Shown: piece after piece, positions 48,470 to 61,911 of the stretch
How the letters are laid out: each line of letters opens with the position of its first letter
Numbering within the stretch: the first letter of the stretch is position 1
From: Pseudomonas sp. gcc21
GTDB lineage: Bacteria > Pseudomonadota > Gammaproteobacteria > Pseudomonadales > Pseudomonadaceae
Assembly (NCBI RefSeq): GCF_012844345.1
Contig: NZ_CP051625.1
Span: forward strand, 3,782,001-3,846,000
Reading direction: 5' to 3'
DNA: 64,000 nt
Position numbers and translations under genes: made by a program
Notes under the pieces: model-generated
What the model was told of the DNA's origin: nothing
Databases searched by the model: none
What the model saw: the letters and a program-made list of their open reading frames with translations, nothing else

Positions 48470-51400
48470 ATGAGCTTCTCCTTCGTCCACCTGCGTGTCC
48501 ACAGTGAATATTCCCTCGTGGACGGTCTGGTCAAGATCAAACCGTTAATTAAGGCGGTGGGTGAGGGTGGTATGCCTGCTGTGGCGGTCACTGACCAGAA
48601 CAATATGTGCAGCCTGGTGAAGTTCTACAAGGCCTCCATGGGCGCGGGTATCAAGCCCATCTCGGGCGTCGATATCTGGCTGGTGGGCCGGGATGACGAA
48701 AGCAGTCTGACGCGCATGACGCTGCTGTCGATGGACCGGCCCGGCTACCGCAACCTTACCGAGCTGATTTCTCGTGGTTATACCGAAGGGCAGAAAAACG
48801 GTTTGGTAACCATCCGCCGGGAATGGATCGCCGAAGCCAGTGAAGGTGTGATTGCGCTATCCGGAGCGAAGGAAGGCGAGATAGGCCAGGCATTGTTATC
48901 CAACAATCCGCACGAAGCTGACGAGTTGCTCAGCTACTGGATGGATGTATTTCCGGGCCGTTTCTATCTTGAGCTGCAGCGCACCAGTCGCCGTAATGAT
49001 GAGGAACACGTGCATGCAGCCGTTGCGCTGGCTACGCGGCTGGACTGCCCGGTCGTTGCCACCAACGACGTGCGCTTTCTCAAGCGCGAGGACTACGAAG
49101 CCCACGAAACGCGCGTGTGTATCGGGGAAGGGCGGGCGCTGGATGATCCCCGCCGGGTTCGTCAGTACAGCGAAGAGCAGTATCTGAAGTCGCCTGAAGA
49201 GATGGCGGAGTTGTTCTCGGATATTCCGGAAGCCCTGGAAAACAGTGTCGAGATCGCCAAGCGTTGCAACATCGACGTGCAACTGGGCACCTATTTCCTT
49301 CCGGAATTCCCGATTCCCGAAGGCATGACCATCGAAGAATACTTCCGCCAGGTGTCCTTCGAAGGGCTGGAAGAACGCCTCAAGGTCATCCTGCCGCCTG
49401 ACACCCCGGATTATGATGCACGCCGGCAAGTGTATGTTGACCGCTTGAACTTCGAGCTCGACATCATCAATCAGATGGGCTTTCCCGGTTACTTCCTGAT
49501 CGTGATGGACTTCATCAAATGGGCCAAGGGCAATGGCGTGCCGGTTGGGCCTGGCCGTGGGTCCGGGGCAGGCTCGCTGGTGGCCTATGCGCTGTTGATT
49601 ACCGATCTTGACCCGCTGGCCTATGATCTTCTGTTTGAACGCTTCCTGAATCCCGAGCGGGTTTCCATGCCCGACTTTGATATCGACTTCTGCATGGAAG
49701 GGCGCGACCGCGTCATCGACTACGTAGCAGAAACCTACGGCAGGAACGCGGTATCGCAGATCATCACCTTTGGCACCATGGCCGCCAAAGCCGTGGTGCG
49801 GGACGTAGCGCGTGTGCAGGGCAAGTCCTACGGACTGGCCGATAAGCTATCGAAGATGATTCCCTTCGAAGTCGGCATGACGCTGGCCAAGGCCTTCGAG
49901 CAGGAAGAAATTCTGCGGGAATTTCTTGCGGCGGACGAGGAAGCCCAGGAAATCTGGGACATGGCGCGCAAGCTGGAAGGCATCACCCGTAACGTCGGCA
50001 AGCACGCCGGGGGCGTGGTAATCGCGCCCACCAAACTGACTGATTTCGCGCCGCTGTATTGCGATGAAGCCGGTGCGGGCCTGGTGACCCAGTTCGATAA
50101 GGACGATGTGGAGGCAGCCGGTCTGGTGAAGTTCGACTTCCTCGGCCTGCGGACGCTGACGATCATCGATTGGGCGATGGAGACGATCAACCGCGAGCAG
50201 GCCAAGAACGGCCTGGAGCCGCTCAATATCGACTTCATCCCGCTGGATGACGCGCCGACTTACCACATGCTGCAGAAGGCCGAGACAACGGCGGTTTTCC
50301 AGCTTGAATCCCGTGGTATGAAGGAGCTGATCAAAAAGCTCAAGCCGGACTGTCTGGAAGATCTGATCGCACTGGTGGCATTGTTCCGCCCCGGTCCGCT
50401 GCAATCGGGCATGGTTGATGACTTCATCAACCGTAAGCACGGACGCGAGATCGTCTCCTACCCACACCCGAATTATCAGTACCCGGGCCTGGAACCAGTG
50501 CTCAAGCCCACCTACGGCATCATCCTGTATCAGGAACAGGTGATGCAGATTGCCCAGGTGATGGCGGGTTACACCCTTGGCGGCGCGGACATGCTGCGGC
50601 GTGCGATGGGTAAGAAAAAGCCTGAAGAGATGGCCAAGCAGCGGGCGATCTTCCTGGAAGGCTGCCAGAACAACGGTATCGATGCGGACCTTGCGGGCAA
50701 TATCTTTGATCTGGTGGAAAAGTTCGCCGGCTACGGGTTCAACAAGTCGCACTCGGCGGCGTACGGTCTGGTGTCCTACCAGACCGCCTGGCTCAAGGCC
50801 CACCATCCGGCGGCGTTCATGGCCGCGGTGTTGTCGGCGGATATGCACAACACCGACAAGGTTGTCACGCTGATCGAAGAGTGCCGCAGTATGCGGCTTC
50901 AGGTAAAAGCACCGGATGTGAACCTGTCCGACTACAAGTTTACGGTCGACGAGTCCGGCGCTGTCGTCTACGGGCTGGGCGCTATCAAGGGCGTGGGCGA
51001 AGGGCCGGTGGAAACTATTGTTCAGACGCGCCGCGCTGGTGGCCCGTTCACTGATCTGTTCGACTTCTGTGCTCGGGTGGATCTGAAGCGGATCAATAAG
51101 CGCGTGATGGAAGCGCTGGTGCGCAGTGGCGCGCTGGATTCGATGGGTCCTTTCTTCGATACCGAGCAGGCTGCTTATCTCAAGCAGGTGGATCGCAACC
51201 GAGCCGCGCTGTCCGCGGCCATGGAAGAGGCGATGGCTGCGGCGGAACAGACCGCCAAGAGTGCGGACAGTGGTCATGACGACCTGTTTGGCGAATTGCT
51301 CGGGCCTTCTGCTGAGCGTGACGTGTTCGAGAATTATCGCCGTGTTCGCGAGTGGAGCTTCAAGGAGCGTCTGCGCGGAGAGAAGGAGACACTGGGTCTA

Positions 51401-51994
51401 TATCTGACCGGGCACCCGATCGACGAATACGAGAAGGAAGTGCGGCGGTTCGCTCGCCAGCGAATTATTGACCTTAAGCCCTCCCGTGAGGGTCAGACCA
51501 TTGCAGGTCTGGTATTCGACCTGCGGGTAATGAAGAGCAAGCGCGGTGACAAGGTCGGCTTTGTGACACTGGACGACCGGTCAGCCCGTATCGAGGTGTC
51601 GCTGTTTGCGGACGCTTTCCAGGCGGCCCAAGCGCTTCTGCAAAAGGACGCCTTGCTGGTAGTGGAAGGAGAGGTTGCCCAGGATGATTTCTCCGGTGGC
51701 CTGCGCATGCGCGCCAAGCGGGTGATGAGTCTTGAAGAGGCACGAACCAGCCTGTTGGATAGCGTACGCATCAGAATGAACACGCAGCGGCACGGCCCTG
51801 ATTGTTTATCGCAACTGGCCGGGCTGTTACAAAAACACAAGGGCGGTTGCGCGGTCACGATTGATTTTCAGCGTCCCGACGCTGCGGCGCTGCTCAAGCT
51901 CGGGGACGAGTGGAAAGTCGAACCTGCAGATGAGTTAGTCCAGAGCCTGCGTGACCAGCTAGGGAAAGACAGCGTCTCTTTGCACTACAGATAA
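48470..51994 (+). CDS. dnaE: DNA polymerase III alpha subunit (replicative)
   Basis: Catalytic subunit of the chromosomal replicase. 1174 residues. N-terminal PHP domain ([13 protein letters not shown] start), the catalytic acids in MPDFDIDF (about 400), the Pol3 fingers with [14 protein letters not shown], helix-hairpin-helix and OB domains in the C-terminal third ([16 protein letters not shown]). ATG 48470 follows AGGA and gives [10 protein letters not shown]; upstream extension to 48317 is not supported. Precedes accA by 103 bp. Confidence 0.97.
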   Translation: MSFSFVHLRVHSEYSLVDGLVKIKPLIKAVGEGGMPAVAVTDQNNMCSLVKFYKASMGAGIKPISGVDIWLVGRDDESSLTRMTLLSMDRPGYRNLTELISRGYTEGQKNGLVTIRREWIAEASEGVIALSGAKEGEIGQALLSNNPHEADELLSYWMDVFPGRFYLELQRTSRRNDEEHVHAAVALATRLDCPVVATNDVRFLKREDYEAHETRVCIGEGRALDDPRRVRQYSEEQYLKSPEEMAELFSDIPEALENSVEIAKRCNIDVQLGTYFLPEFPIPEGMTIEEYFRQVSFEGLEERLKVILPPDTPDYDARRQVYVDRLNFELDIINQMGFPGYFLIVMDFIKWAKGNGVPVGPGRGSGAGSLVAYALLITDLDPLAYDLLFERFLNPERVSMPDFDIDFCMEGRDRVIDYVAETYGRNAVSQIITFGTMAAKAVVRDVARVQGKSYGLADKLSKMIPFEVGMTLAKAFEQEEILREFLAADEEAQEIWDMARKLEGITRNVGKHAGGVVIAPTKLTDFAPLYCDEAGAGLVTQFDKDDVEAAGLVKFDFLGLRTLTIIDWAMETINREQAKNGLEPLNIDFIPLDDAPTYHMLQKAETTAVFQLESRGMKELIKKLKPDCLEDLIALVALFRPGPLQSGMVDDFINRKHGREIVSYPHPNYQYPGLEPVLKPTYGIILYQEQVMQIAQVMAGYTLGGADMLRRAMGKKKPEEMAKQRAIFLEGCQNNGIDADLAGNIFDLVEKFAGYGFNKSHSAAYGLVSYQTAWLKAHHPAAFMAAVLSADMHNTDKVVTLIEECRSMRLQVKAPDVNLSDYKFTVDESGAVVYGLGAIKGVGEGPVETIVQTRRAGGPFTDLFDFCARVDLKRINKRVMEALVRSGALDSMGPFFDTEQAAYLKQVDRNRAALSAAMEEAMAAAEQTAKSADSGHDDLFGELLGPSAERDVFENYRRVREWSFKERLRGEKETLGLYLTGHPIDEYEKEVRRFARQRIIDLKPSREGQTIAGLVFDLRVMKSKRGDKVGFVTLDDRSARIEVSLFADAFQAAQALLQKDALLVVEGEVAQDDFSGGLRMRAKRVMSLEEARTSLLDSVRIRMNTQRHGPDCLSQLAGLLQKHKGGCAVTIDFQRPDAAALLKLGDEWKVEPADELVQSLRDQLGKDSVSLHYR

Positions 51995-52097
51995 CCGCGA
52001 CCTCGGCCGCCGGCCTGCTCGACGCAGGTCAGGCATTCCCGTAAGGTAACGCAAAAAATCGAATGCCCAGCATGGGCCACGCGGATGATGTACGCCT

Positions 52098-53054
52098 ATG
52101 AGCAAAAGTCAGAATTACCTCGAATTTGAACATCCCATCGCCGATCTGCAGGCCAAGATCGAAGAGTTGAGGCTGGTGGGTAGCGATAATTCGCTGAATA
52201 TTACCGATGAAATCACCCGGCTTCAGGACAAGAGCAAGTCTCTCACCGAGAGCATCTTCTCCAATCTATCCAGCTGGCAGGTCGCGCAGATGGCGCGGCA
52301 CCCGCAACGTCCCTATACGCTGGACTATATACAGCACATCTTCACCGATTTCGAAGAAATGCATGGCGACCGCCATTTCGCTGATGATGCAGCGATTGTC
52401 GGTGGTATGGCGCGCCTGGAAGGCCGGCCGGTCATGGTTATCGGTCACCAGAAGGGCCGCGCGGTGAAAGAGAAGGTTCGACGCAACTTCGGCATGCCCA
52501 AGCCCGAGGGCTATCGCAAGGCGTGCCGTCTGATGCAGCTGGCTGAGCGCTTCAAGATGCCGATTCTCACCTTCATCGACACGCCCGGTGCCTATCCCGG
52601 TATCGATGCCGAAGAGCGCGGTCAAAGTGAAGCGATTGCCTGGAATCTGCAGATCATGTCTCGCCTGAAAACCCCGATCATCTCCACGGTGATCGGCGAA
52701 GGCGGCTCGGGCGGAGCGCTGGCAATTGGTGTCTGTGATCGGCTGATGATGTTGCAGTATTCGACCTATTCGGTGATCTCGCCCGAGGGTTGCGCGTCGA
52801 TTCTGTGGAAGAAGTCCGAGAAGGCGGCTGAAGCCGCAGAAGCCATGGGTATCACCGCTGCGCGTCTGAAGGAGCTGGGTCTGGTTGATAATCTCATCCC
52901 CGAGCCGCTGGGTGGCGCGCATCGTCAGCCGGAAGAAATGGCGGCACGGATCAAGGCACAATTGCTCGCCGAGTTGGCTGCACTCGACAACTATTCTGCC
53001 GAGGCCTTGCTGGATAGCCGTTATGATCGTCTGATGGCTTTCGGCATCAAATAA
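52098..53054 (+). CDS. accA: Acetyl-CoA carboxylase carboxyltransferase subunit alpha
   Basis: Half of the carboxyltransferase that makes malonyl-CoA with AccD. 318 residues. Typical N-terminal helices ([18 protein letters not shown]), [11 protein letters not shown], and the crotonase-like core with TPGAYPG and [12 protein letters not shown]. Start ATG 52098. tilS follows two bases after the stop. Confidence 0.96.
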   Translation: MSKSQNYLEFEHPIADLQAKIEELRLVGSDNSLNITDEITRLQDKSKSLTESIFSNLSSWQVAQMARHPQRPYTLDYIQHIFTDFEEMHGDRHFADDAAIVGGMARLEGRPVMVIGHQKGRAVKEKVRRNFGMPKPEGYRKACRLMQLAERFKMPILTFIDTPGAYPGIDAEERGQSEAIAWNLQIMSRLKTPIISTVIGEGGSGGALAIGVCDRLMMLQYSTYSVISPEGCASILWKKSEKAAEAAEAMGITAARLKELGLVDNLIPEPLGGAHRQPEEMAARIKAQLLAELAALDNYSAEALLDSRYDRLMAFGIK

Positions 53055-53056
53055 TC

Positions 53057-54397
53057 ATGTTCACCCCGCAGGCGCTGCACGAACAACTGGCGCACTGCGT
53101 GGAAGCTCCGGTCTGGTGGCTGGGGCTTTCTGGCGGTCTGGATTCGATGGTGTTGCTTGAGGCGCTGACGCAGCTCGGCAAAACCTGCCCACTGCCTCCC
53201 GTTGTCGCCATCCATGTTCACCACGGTTTGCATCCGCTTGCAGACACATGGGCCGAGCATTGCGAACAGCAATGCGCATTGCGCAAGGTTCCGCTGCATA
53301 TCAAACGGGTCCAGCTGGAGGCGGGCGCCAGCATCGAGGCGGCCGCTCGGGATGCACGTTACGAGGCTTTCGCTTCACTTATCGGGCCGGAAGATGTGCT
53401 CCTGCTTGCGCATCATCTCGACGACCAGCTGGAAACCCTTCTGTTCCGTCTCGTGCGTGGCACCGGGTTGCGCGGGCTCACGGGTATGCCCGCCAGTCGT
53501 CGGTTAGGCAGCGGCCAGCTTTACAGACCGTTGCTGGGCTGGCGCCGGAGTGAGCTTGAGTTATGGGGCGGGGAGCAAGGGCTACGCTGGATAGAAGACC
53601 CCGCCAATGCCGATGCGCGGTTTGCCCGTACCACCTTGCGTCACCAGGTACTGCCCGTGCTGCGTCAACATTGGCCGATGGTGGACAGCAGTCTGCTGCG
53701 TTTGGTCAGACATGTTGAAGAGGCCACCAGCCTGCTTGATGAGCGGGCCGAGCAGGATCTTGATCGTGTACAGGTAATCAGCCAGGACCCGTGGTTACAG
53801 CCCTGGCCGGCGTTGGAGCTTGAAGGTCTGCTGACACTCTCCGCCGCACGGCAAAACAATTTGTTGCGGTATTGGTTGCACCAGCATGACAAGCGCATGC
53901 CTGATCACCGCCAGTCTGAGGTGGTGTTGAGTCAGCTGAGCGCAGCAGAGGATAGCCAACCAGTCGTGCAGATCGATGATTACCAACTGAGTCGCTCCGC
54001 CGGGCGTTTGTGGCTTCAACCGCTCGGAGGTGTCGCTGCGGGCGTGCCGGAGCCTCTGGTCGAGTTCGGCGATACGTTGTTAACCGGGGGTAACGGCGTG
54101 TTGTGCATGCAACAGGCCCAGAGCGGGATCTGCTATCGCCCGGGCAACTGGCACATCGGTTACCGTCAGGGAGGGGAGCGGCTCAAGCTGGCGGGGCGAC
54201 CTCATCGGCCGCTCAAGCAATTGTTCCAGGAGGCTGGCATTCCCGGCTGGTTGCGCCCGGCGGTGCCGCTTTTGTTCTGTGATGGTGAGCTGGTATCGGT
54301 GGCGGGGCGCTGGAATGCCGAGGCGTTCAGCGTCGGGAATGCCCAGCCTGGCTGGCAGATCGAGTGGCAGCCGGGTGCGCAATCTTTGCTACCTTGA
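53057..54397 (+). CDS. tilS: tRNA(Ile)-lysidine synthase TilS
   Basis: Adds lysine to C34 of tRNA-Ile(CAU) so that it reads AUA. 446 residues. PP-loop GLSGGLDSMVLL near 25-36, HVHHGLHPLAD, HHLDDQLETLLFRLVRGTG, then the two C-terminal TilS domains (GGERLKLAGRPHRPLKQLFQEAGIP in the last, split here only for description). Start ATG 53057 behind accA. Essential in most bacteria. Confidence 0.94.
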   Translation: MFTPQALHEQLAHCVEAPVWWLGLSGGLDSMVLLEALTQLGKTCPLPPVVAIHVHHGLHPLADTWAEHCEQQCALRKVPLHIKRVQLEAGASIEAAARDARYEAFASLIGPEDVLLLAHHLDDQLETLLFRLVRGTGLRGLTGMPASRRLGSGQLYRPLLGWRRSELELWGGEQGLRWIEDPANADARFARTTLRHQVLPVLRQHWPMVDSSLLRLVRHVEEATSLLDERAEQDLDRVQVISQDPWLQPWPALELEGLLTLSAARQNNLLRYWLHQHDKRMPDHRQSEVVLSQLSAAEDSQPVVQIDDYQLSRSAGRLWLQPLGGVAAGVPEPLVEFGDTLLTGGNGVLCMQQAQSGICYRPGNWHIGYRQGGERLKLAGRPHRPLKQLFQEAGIPGWLRPAVPLLFCDGELVSVAGRWNAEAFSVGNAQPGWQIEWQPGAQSLLP

Positions 54398-54446
54398 AGT
54401 ACAGCTTTTCGGAGGTCTGTGGCTGGCCGGGGAAGGCGCTTTCGGA

Positions 54447-54475
54447 TTGAGCAAACCGGGGGCGTCTGGTATCCT
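54447..54475 (+). promoter_or_regulatory. Candidate sigma-70 promoter for pyrG
   Basis: TTGAGC (54447-54452) and TATCCT (54470-54475) with an exact 17-bp spacer, in the 162-bp gap after tilS. It would give a leader of about 78 nt that includes a small GAGAC-TTTG-GTCTC hairpin near 54491-54505. Confidence 0.5.
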
Positions 54476-54490
54476 GACTTCCCATCTTGA

Positions 54491-57039
<2,549 letters not shown>

Positions 57040-57078
57040 ACTTGTCGCGTAGTAGCTGATCTATTCTCGGACGATTAA

Positions 57079-58386
<1,308 letters not shown>

Positions 58387-58542
58387 TCGCTGATTATTGA
58401 CGAAACCTGACAGGCGCTGGCATTGTTCAGCGCCTTGTCGTTTCTGGCTCTGGTTCACGAAGCGGGGACTGGTGCAGGTGCTGGCCGGTTGATAGGCTGG
58501 CAAGCGGTGCGGATAGGTAACGCCATTGGAGGCGATAAACAC

Positions 58543-58815
58543 GTGAAGTGGCTCTGGGTAATTGCACTGGTAATACTGGCTGGCCTGCAATATCGCTTGT
58601 GGGTAGGCGAGGGCAGTCTGGCGCATGTGACTCAGCTCAGCCAACAGATCGCCGAGCAGAAGCGTGAAAACGAACAGCTGCTGGAGCGCAACCGCGTACT
58701 GACCGCTGAGGTAATCGAACTCAAACAAGGTCTGGAAACTATCGAAGAACGCGCCAGGAAGGAGCTTGGCATGATCCGCGATGGCGAGACGCTATATCAG
58801 CTGAGTTCGGAATAA
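58543..58815 (+). CDS. ftsB: Cell division protein FtsB
   Basis: Bitopic divisome protein that forms FtsQ-FtsB-FtsL. 90 residues: short cytoplasmic KW start, TM about 3-21 and a periplasmic coiled coil (about 28-70, heptads such as LSQQIAEQKRENEQLLERN). Start is GTG 58543 behind GGAGG; a longer frame from 58423 is not conserved-looking. ispD starts directly after its stop. Confidence 0.92.
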   Translation: MKWLWVIALVILAGLQYRLWVGEGSLAHVTQLSQQIAEQKRENEQLLERNRVLTAEVIELKQGLETIEERARKELGMIRDGETLYQLSSE

Positions 58816-59517
58816 ATGAATGTTTTACCCTTCTGGGTAGTCATCCCTGCCGCCGGTATCGGCTCGCGCATGCAGGCGGACCGTCCCAAGCAATATCTCC
58901 CCCTGGCTGGTCGCAGCCTTATTGAACATACCCTTGACTGCTTCCTGAACCACCCCAGCCTGCAGGGTCTCGTCGTCTGCCTGGCTGAAAAAGACCCTTA
59001 CTGGGCTGGTCTTTCATGTGCGCGCAACGCACGGATTTCTACCGCTCCAGGCGGGCGTGAACGGGCGGATTCAGTTCTCAATGGTCTGGATGCGCTGCTT
59101 GGGCAAGGTGCGAAACCCGGAGACTGGGTGCTGGTGCATGATGCGGCGCGTCCCAATCTGGCCGCGAGTGATCTGCACAGATTACTGGAAACGCTTGCCG
59201 ATGATCCTGTCGGTGGACTGTTGGCGGTCCCGGTGCGCGATACCCTCAAACAAGCTGGCGCAGATCGCAGAGTCACCGCAACCCCGGACCGCAGTATGTT
59301 CTGGCAGGCGTACACGCCACAGATGTTCCGACTCGAAACCTTGCACAAGGCATTGTCTGGCGCGCTCGCGGCTGGCGTCGCCATCACTGATGAGGCATCA
59401 GCCATGGAATGGGCAGGTCATGCGCCACTTCTGGTCGAAGGGCGTGCTGACAACATCAAGGTTACTCGTCCCGAAGATCTGGATTGGCTTGCCGGAAGCA
59501 TGTCCGGCGCCGATTGA
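58816..59517 (+). CDS. ispD: 2-C-methyl-D-erythritol 4-phosphate cytidylyltransferase
   Basis: Third step of the MEP isoprenoid pathway, making CDP-methylerythritol. 233 residues. PAAGIGSRMQADRPKQYLPL is the CTP-binding start, with VHDAARPN and the late DNIKVTRPEDL. ATG 58816 directly abuts the ftsB stop. In many gammaproteobacteria ispF would follow; here the SOS cassette does. Confidence 0.95.
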   Translation: MNVLPFWVVIPAAGIGSRMQADRPKQYLPLAGRSLIEHTLDCFLNHPSLQGLVVCLAEKDPYWAGLSCARNARISTAPGGRERADSVLNGLDALLGQGAKPGDWVLVHDAARPNLAASDLHRLLETLADDPVGGLLAVPVRDTLKQAGADRRVTATPDRSMFWQAYTPQMFRLETLHKALSGALAAGVAITDEASAMEWAGHAPLLVEGRADNIKVTRPEDLDWLAGSMSGAD

Positions 59518-59744
59518 TCAAGCCAGGTTTTCAAGCGCTTCGGGGCCGGGCCCCGACGACAATGGTTCGTCACAACTCGCGCGTTGATAGACAGATACAT
59601 TGCTCAGGCGTACGAACACATCCAGCTAACCACGGGTTGAAGCTCGTGAACGCGTGGCAGCTCTACCGCGCACTGTCCCAAAGCCCTCATCCATTTATCA
59701 GTGATCAGTAATCCTGGCCGCTCATCTAGTTGTGATTTTTCAGA

Positions 59745-59773
59745 TTGACCCGCTGTCGCCGCCTGAATAAGCT
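59745..59773 (+). promoter_or_regulatory. Candidate promoter of imuA
   Basis: TTGACC at 59745-59750 (5/6 to the -35 consensus) and a weak TAAGCT at 59768-59773, 17 bp apart. The LexA box overlaps the -10 side, consistent with repression. Confidence 0.5.
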
Positions 59774-59787
59774 GTATATCTATACAG
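59772..59787. promoter_or_regulatory. LexA (SOS) box of the imuA-imuB-dnaE2 operon
   Basis: CTGTATATCTATACAG, a CTG-N10-CAG site that differs from the consensus CTGTATATATATACAG at a single central base. It lies 82 bp upstream of the imuA start, in line with known LexA control of this cassette. Confidence 0.93.
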
Positions 59788-59868
59788 TAAACGGGTGGCC
59801 TGTATGCATCGCAGTATTTCTTTTTTCACTCTTGGCGTTCCGCCTGACCACGTGTTCAGGAGAGTGTG

Positions 59869-60486
59869 ATGGGCGCGGTTGTAGCTCTGGACAGGTTGCT
59901 GGATCAGCGCCGGATATGGAAAGGCCGGCAGACCAGCACGCAGCGTATCGGCTATCCAACCGGTAATGCCGGGCTGGATGCGCTGTTGCCCTCAGGCGGC
60001 TGGCCCCTGGCTGCGTTAAGTGAAATCCTCTTTCAGGCCGAGGGAAGCGGTGAGTTGAGGCTGATATGGCCCACCCTGGCGCGATTGACCCAGGCAGGGG
60101 AAAAAGTGGTGCTTGTGGCGCCACCCCATGTGCCTTTTGCGCCGGCATGGCACGCCGCGGGAATAAATCTTCGCCATCTGATGCTCGTCAATGCGCAGGG
60201 CGCCGAAGCGCTTTGGGCAGCTGAGCAGTGCCTGCGATCAGGATGCAACGGGGCAGTGCTGTGCTGGCCGCAGCGTGCAGATGATCGCTCCATGCGGCGC
60301 TTACAAGTGGCTGCTGAAACAGGGCAAACCCTTGCCTTCGCTTACCGCCCGGCCGAAGAAGCGGTCAATCCTTCCCCCGCGGCGCTGCGTCTGTTGCTAG
60401 AGTCAGGATCCAGCCAATTACGTGTTCTCAAGTGCCGTGGCGGTATCGCGCCAGCGACTCCGCTTCCCTTCGCCGCGTTGCAGTGA
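59869..60486 (+). CDS. imuA: Translesion synthesis accessory protein ImuA
   Basis: SOS-induced partner in damage mutagenesis, working with ImuB and DnaE2. 205 residues, RecA-like fold with a shortened core (TGNAGLDALLPSGGWPLAALSEIL near 31-54), but no canonical Walker A lysine, so ATP binding is doubtful. ATG 59869 has AGGAG six bases away; a GTG three bases earlier is less good. Also named SulA2-like in P. aeruginosa. No lexA2 gene precedes it. Confidence 0.88.
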   Translation: MGAVVALDRLLDQRRIWKGRQTSTQRIGYPTGNAGLDALLPSGGWPLAALSEILFQAEGSGELRLIWPTLARLTQAGEKVVLVAPPHVPFAPAWHAAGINLRHLMLVNAQGAEALWAAEQCLRSGCNGAVLCWPQRADDRSMRRLQVAAETGQTLAFAYRPAEEAVNPSPAALRLLLESGSSQLRVLKCRGGIAPATPLPFAALQ

Positions 60487-60495
60487 GTAGTCATT

Positions 60496-61911
60496 ATGCG
60501 CTGGGCTTGTATTCTCCTGCCGCAACTGGCGTTGGACGCCGTTCTCCGGACGCGCGACGACCCTGAAGCGCCGCTGGTATTGTTGAGCGGCCCGGCCCAG
60601 CGCCGCGTACTGCAAGCCATGAATCCAGCCGCACGAGCGCTTGGCTTGCGTCCTGGTCAGTCTTTGACCGCAGCCCAGGCCATTACTACCGCGTTTGCCT
60701 CAGCGGAATATGATCCGGCCGAGATTGAACGCTGGCATCAATTTCTTGCCGCCTGGGCCTATCGCTTCAGTTCGCATGTGAGTCTGCATTACCCGCGCGC
60801 TGTGTTATTGGAGGTGCAATCCAGTTACAGCCTGTTTGGTCCCTGGCCGCGTTTCGAGTCCCTGCTGAGAAAGGAATTGACTGAACTGGGCTTTCAGCAC
60901 CGTATCGTGGTGGCGCCCAATGCGGCTGCGGCGAGGGCCTTGGTCAATTGCCATGATGGCCTCGCTGTGGACGAACAAGAACTACGAAAGATACTGGGCC
61001 GGTTACCGGTCGATCGTCTCGGCTTGGAACGCAGCGCTGCCGTCGCCTTCTCGCGCATGGGTATACGCAATCTGGAACAGATTCTGCGCTTGCCCCGGGA
61101 CAGTATCGCGCGGCGCTTCAGCAAGGATGTACTCATACATATCGATACCCTGCTGGGCGCGCGACACCTTGCGCTGGAATGTTATGCACCGCCGGATTTT
61201 TTCGACAGCCGTATCGAATTGAATTTCGAGGTGGAATCGCATCAGGCATTGTTATTCCCCCTGCGTCGCCTGACCTCCGATCTGGCTGCCTATCTGGCAG
61301 GCCGGGACAGCGGGGTGCAGCGTTTCACCCTGCACCTGGAGCACCGTGATCGAGAGGACACACTGCTGCCTATCGGGCTGTTGAACACCGAACGTGAAGC
61401 CTCCATGTTGTTCGAACTGGCACGCGGCCGACTGGAGCAGTTGCAGTTACCTGAGCCTGTTCTCTCGCTGCGGCTGATTGCGCGGGATCTTCCCGTATTT
61501 GTACCCGAGCACCGCGAGCTGTTTTCCGAGCGGGCGCATCAATCGCTTCCCTGGGAACAGCTGCGCGAACGCCTGCGCGCCCGGCTTGGGGATGACGCCG
61601 TAACCGGATTGCACATACAGGCTGATCACCGACCGGAACGGGCATGGCAAGCCAGCAACGAGGCTGCTGAATTGGTTGGGCAACCAAGTCAGCGGCTGCG
61701 TCCTGCCTGGCTGTTGAGCGAACCGGTGGCCACAGAGTTCGCTGGATGCCAGATTCTGGCAGGGCCTGAACGCATCGAGTCCGGTTGGTGGGATGGCGGA
61801 GATATCCGCAGGGATTATTACCTGCTCAGAACTCAATCCGGCCAACTGGCCTGGGCCTATCGGCGGGTGGGCGATTCCGGGCCCTTGATGCTGCATGGAT
61901 GGTTCGCATGA
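60496..61911 (+). CDS. imuB: Y-family polymerase-like protein ImuB (catalytically inactive)
   Basis: Scaffold of the SOS mutasome that links DnaE2 to the sliding clamp. 471 residues, DinB/UmuC-like fold. The two acidic catalytic motifs are missing: the start reads [11 protein letters not shown] with no metal Asp, and the SIDE-type motif is replaced by [10 protein letters not shown] near 106-115, so it should not polymerise. HRELF at 339-343 sits where QxxLF-type clamp motifs occur in homologues. Start ATG 60496; overlaps dnaE2 as ATGA. Confidence 0.9.
   Translation: MRWACILLPQLALDAVLRTRDDPEAPLVLLSGPAQRRVLQAMNPAARALGLRPGQSLTAAQAITTAFASAEYDPAEIERWHQFLAAWAYRFSSHVSLHYPRAVLLEVQSSYSLFGPWPRFESLLRKELTELGFQHRIVVAPNAAAARALVNCHDGLAVDEQELRKILGRLPVDRLGLERSAAVAFSRMGIRNLEQILRLPRDSIARRFSKDVLIHIDTLLGARHLALECYAPPDFFDSRIELNFEVESHQALLFPLRRLTSDLAAYLAGRDSGVQRFTLHLEHRDREDTLLPIGLLNTEREASMLFELARGRLEQLQLPEPVLSLRLIARDLPVFVPEHRELFSERAHQSLPWEQLRERLRARLGDDAVTGLHIQADHRPERAWQASNEAAELVGQPSQRLRPAWLLSEPVATEFAGCQILAGPERIESGWWDGGDIRRDYYLLRTQSGQLAWAYRRVGDSGPLMLHGWFA

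Larger units (their letters stand above)
59518..59868. other. 351-bp gap before the SOS cassette
   Basis: No gene recognised. It has a GC-rich palindrome CGGGGCC-G-GGCCCCG (59541-59555) just after ispD, then an unassigned stretch, then the promoter and LexA box of imuA. Confidence 0.6.

Noticed and set aside
49847..51277. 476-residue minus-strand frame across dnaE
   Set aside because: Antisense shadow of dnaE with His/Arg-rich composition.
59484..59711. 75-residue frame between ispD and imuA, considered as a lexA2 remnant
   Set aside because: No LexA Ser/Lys motif or helix-turn-helix can be recognised; it begins inside ispD in another frame.
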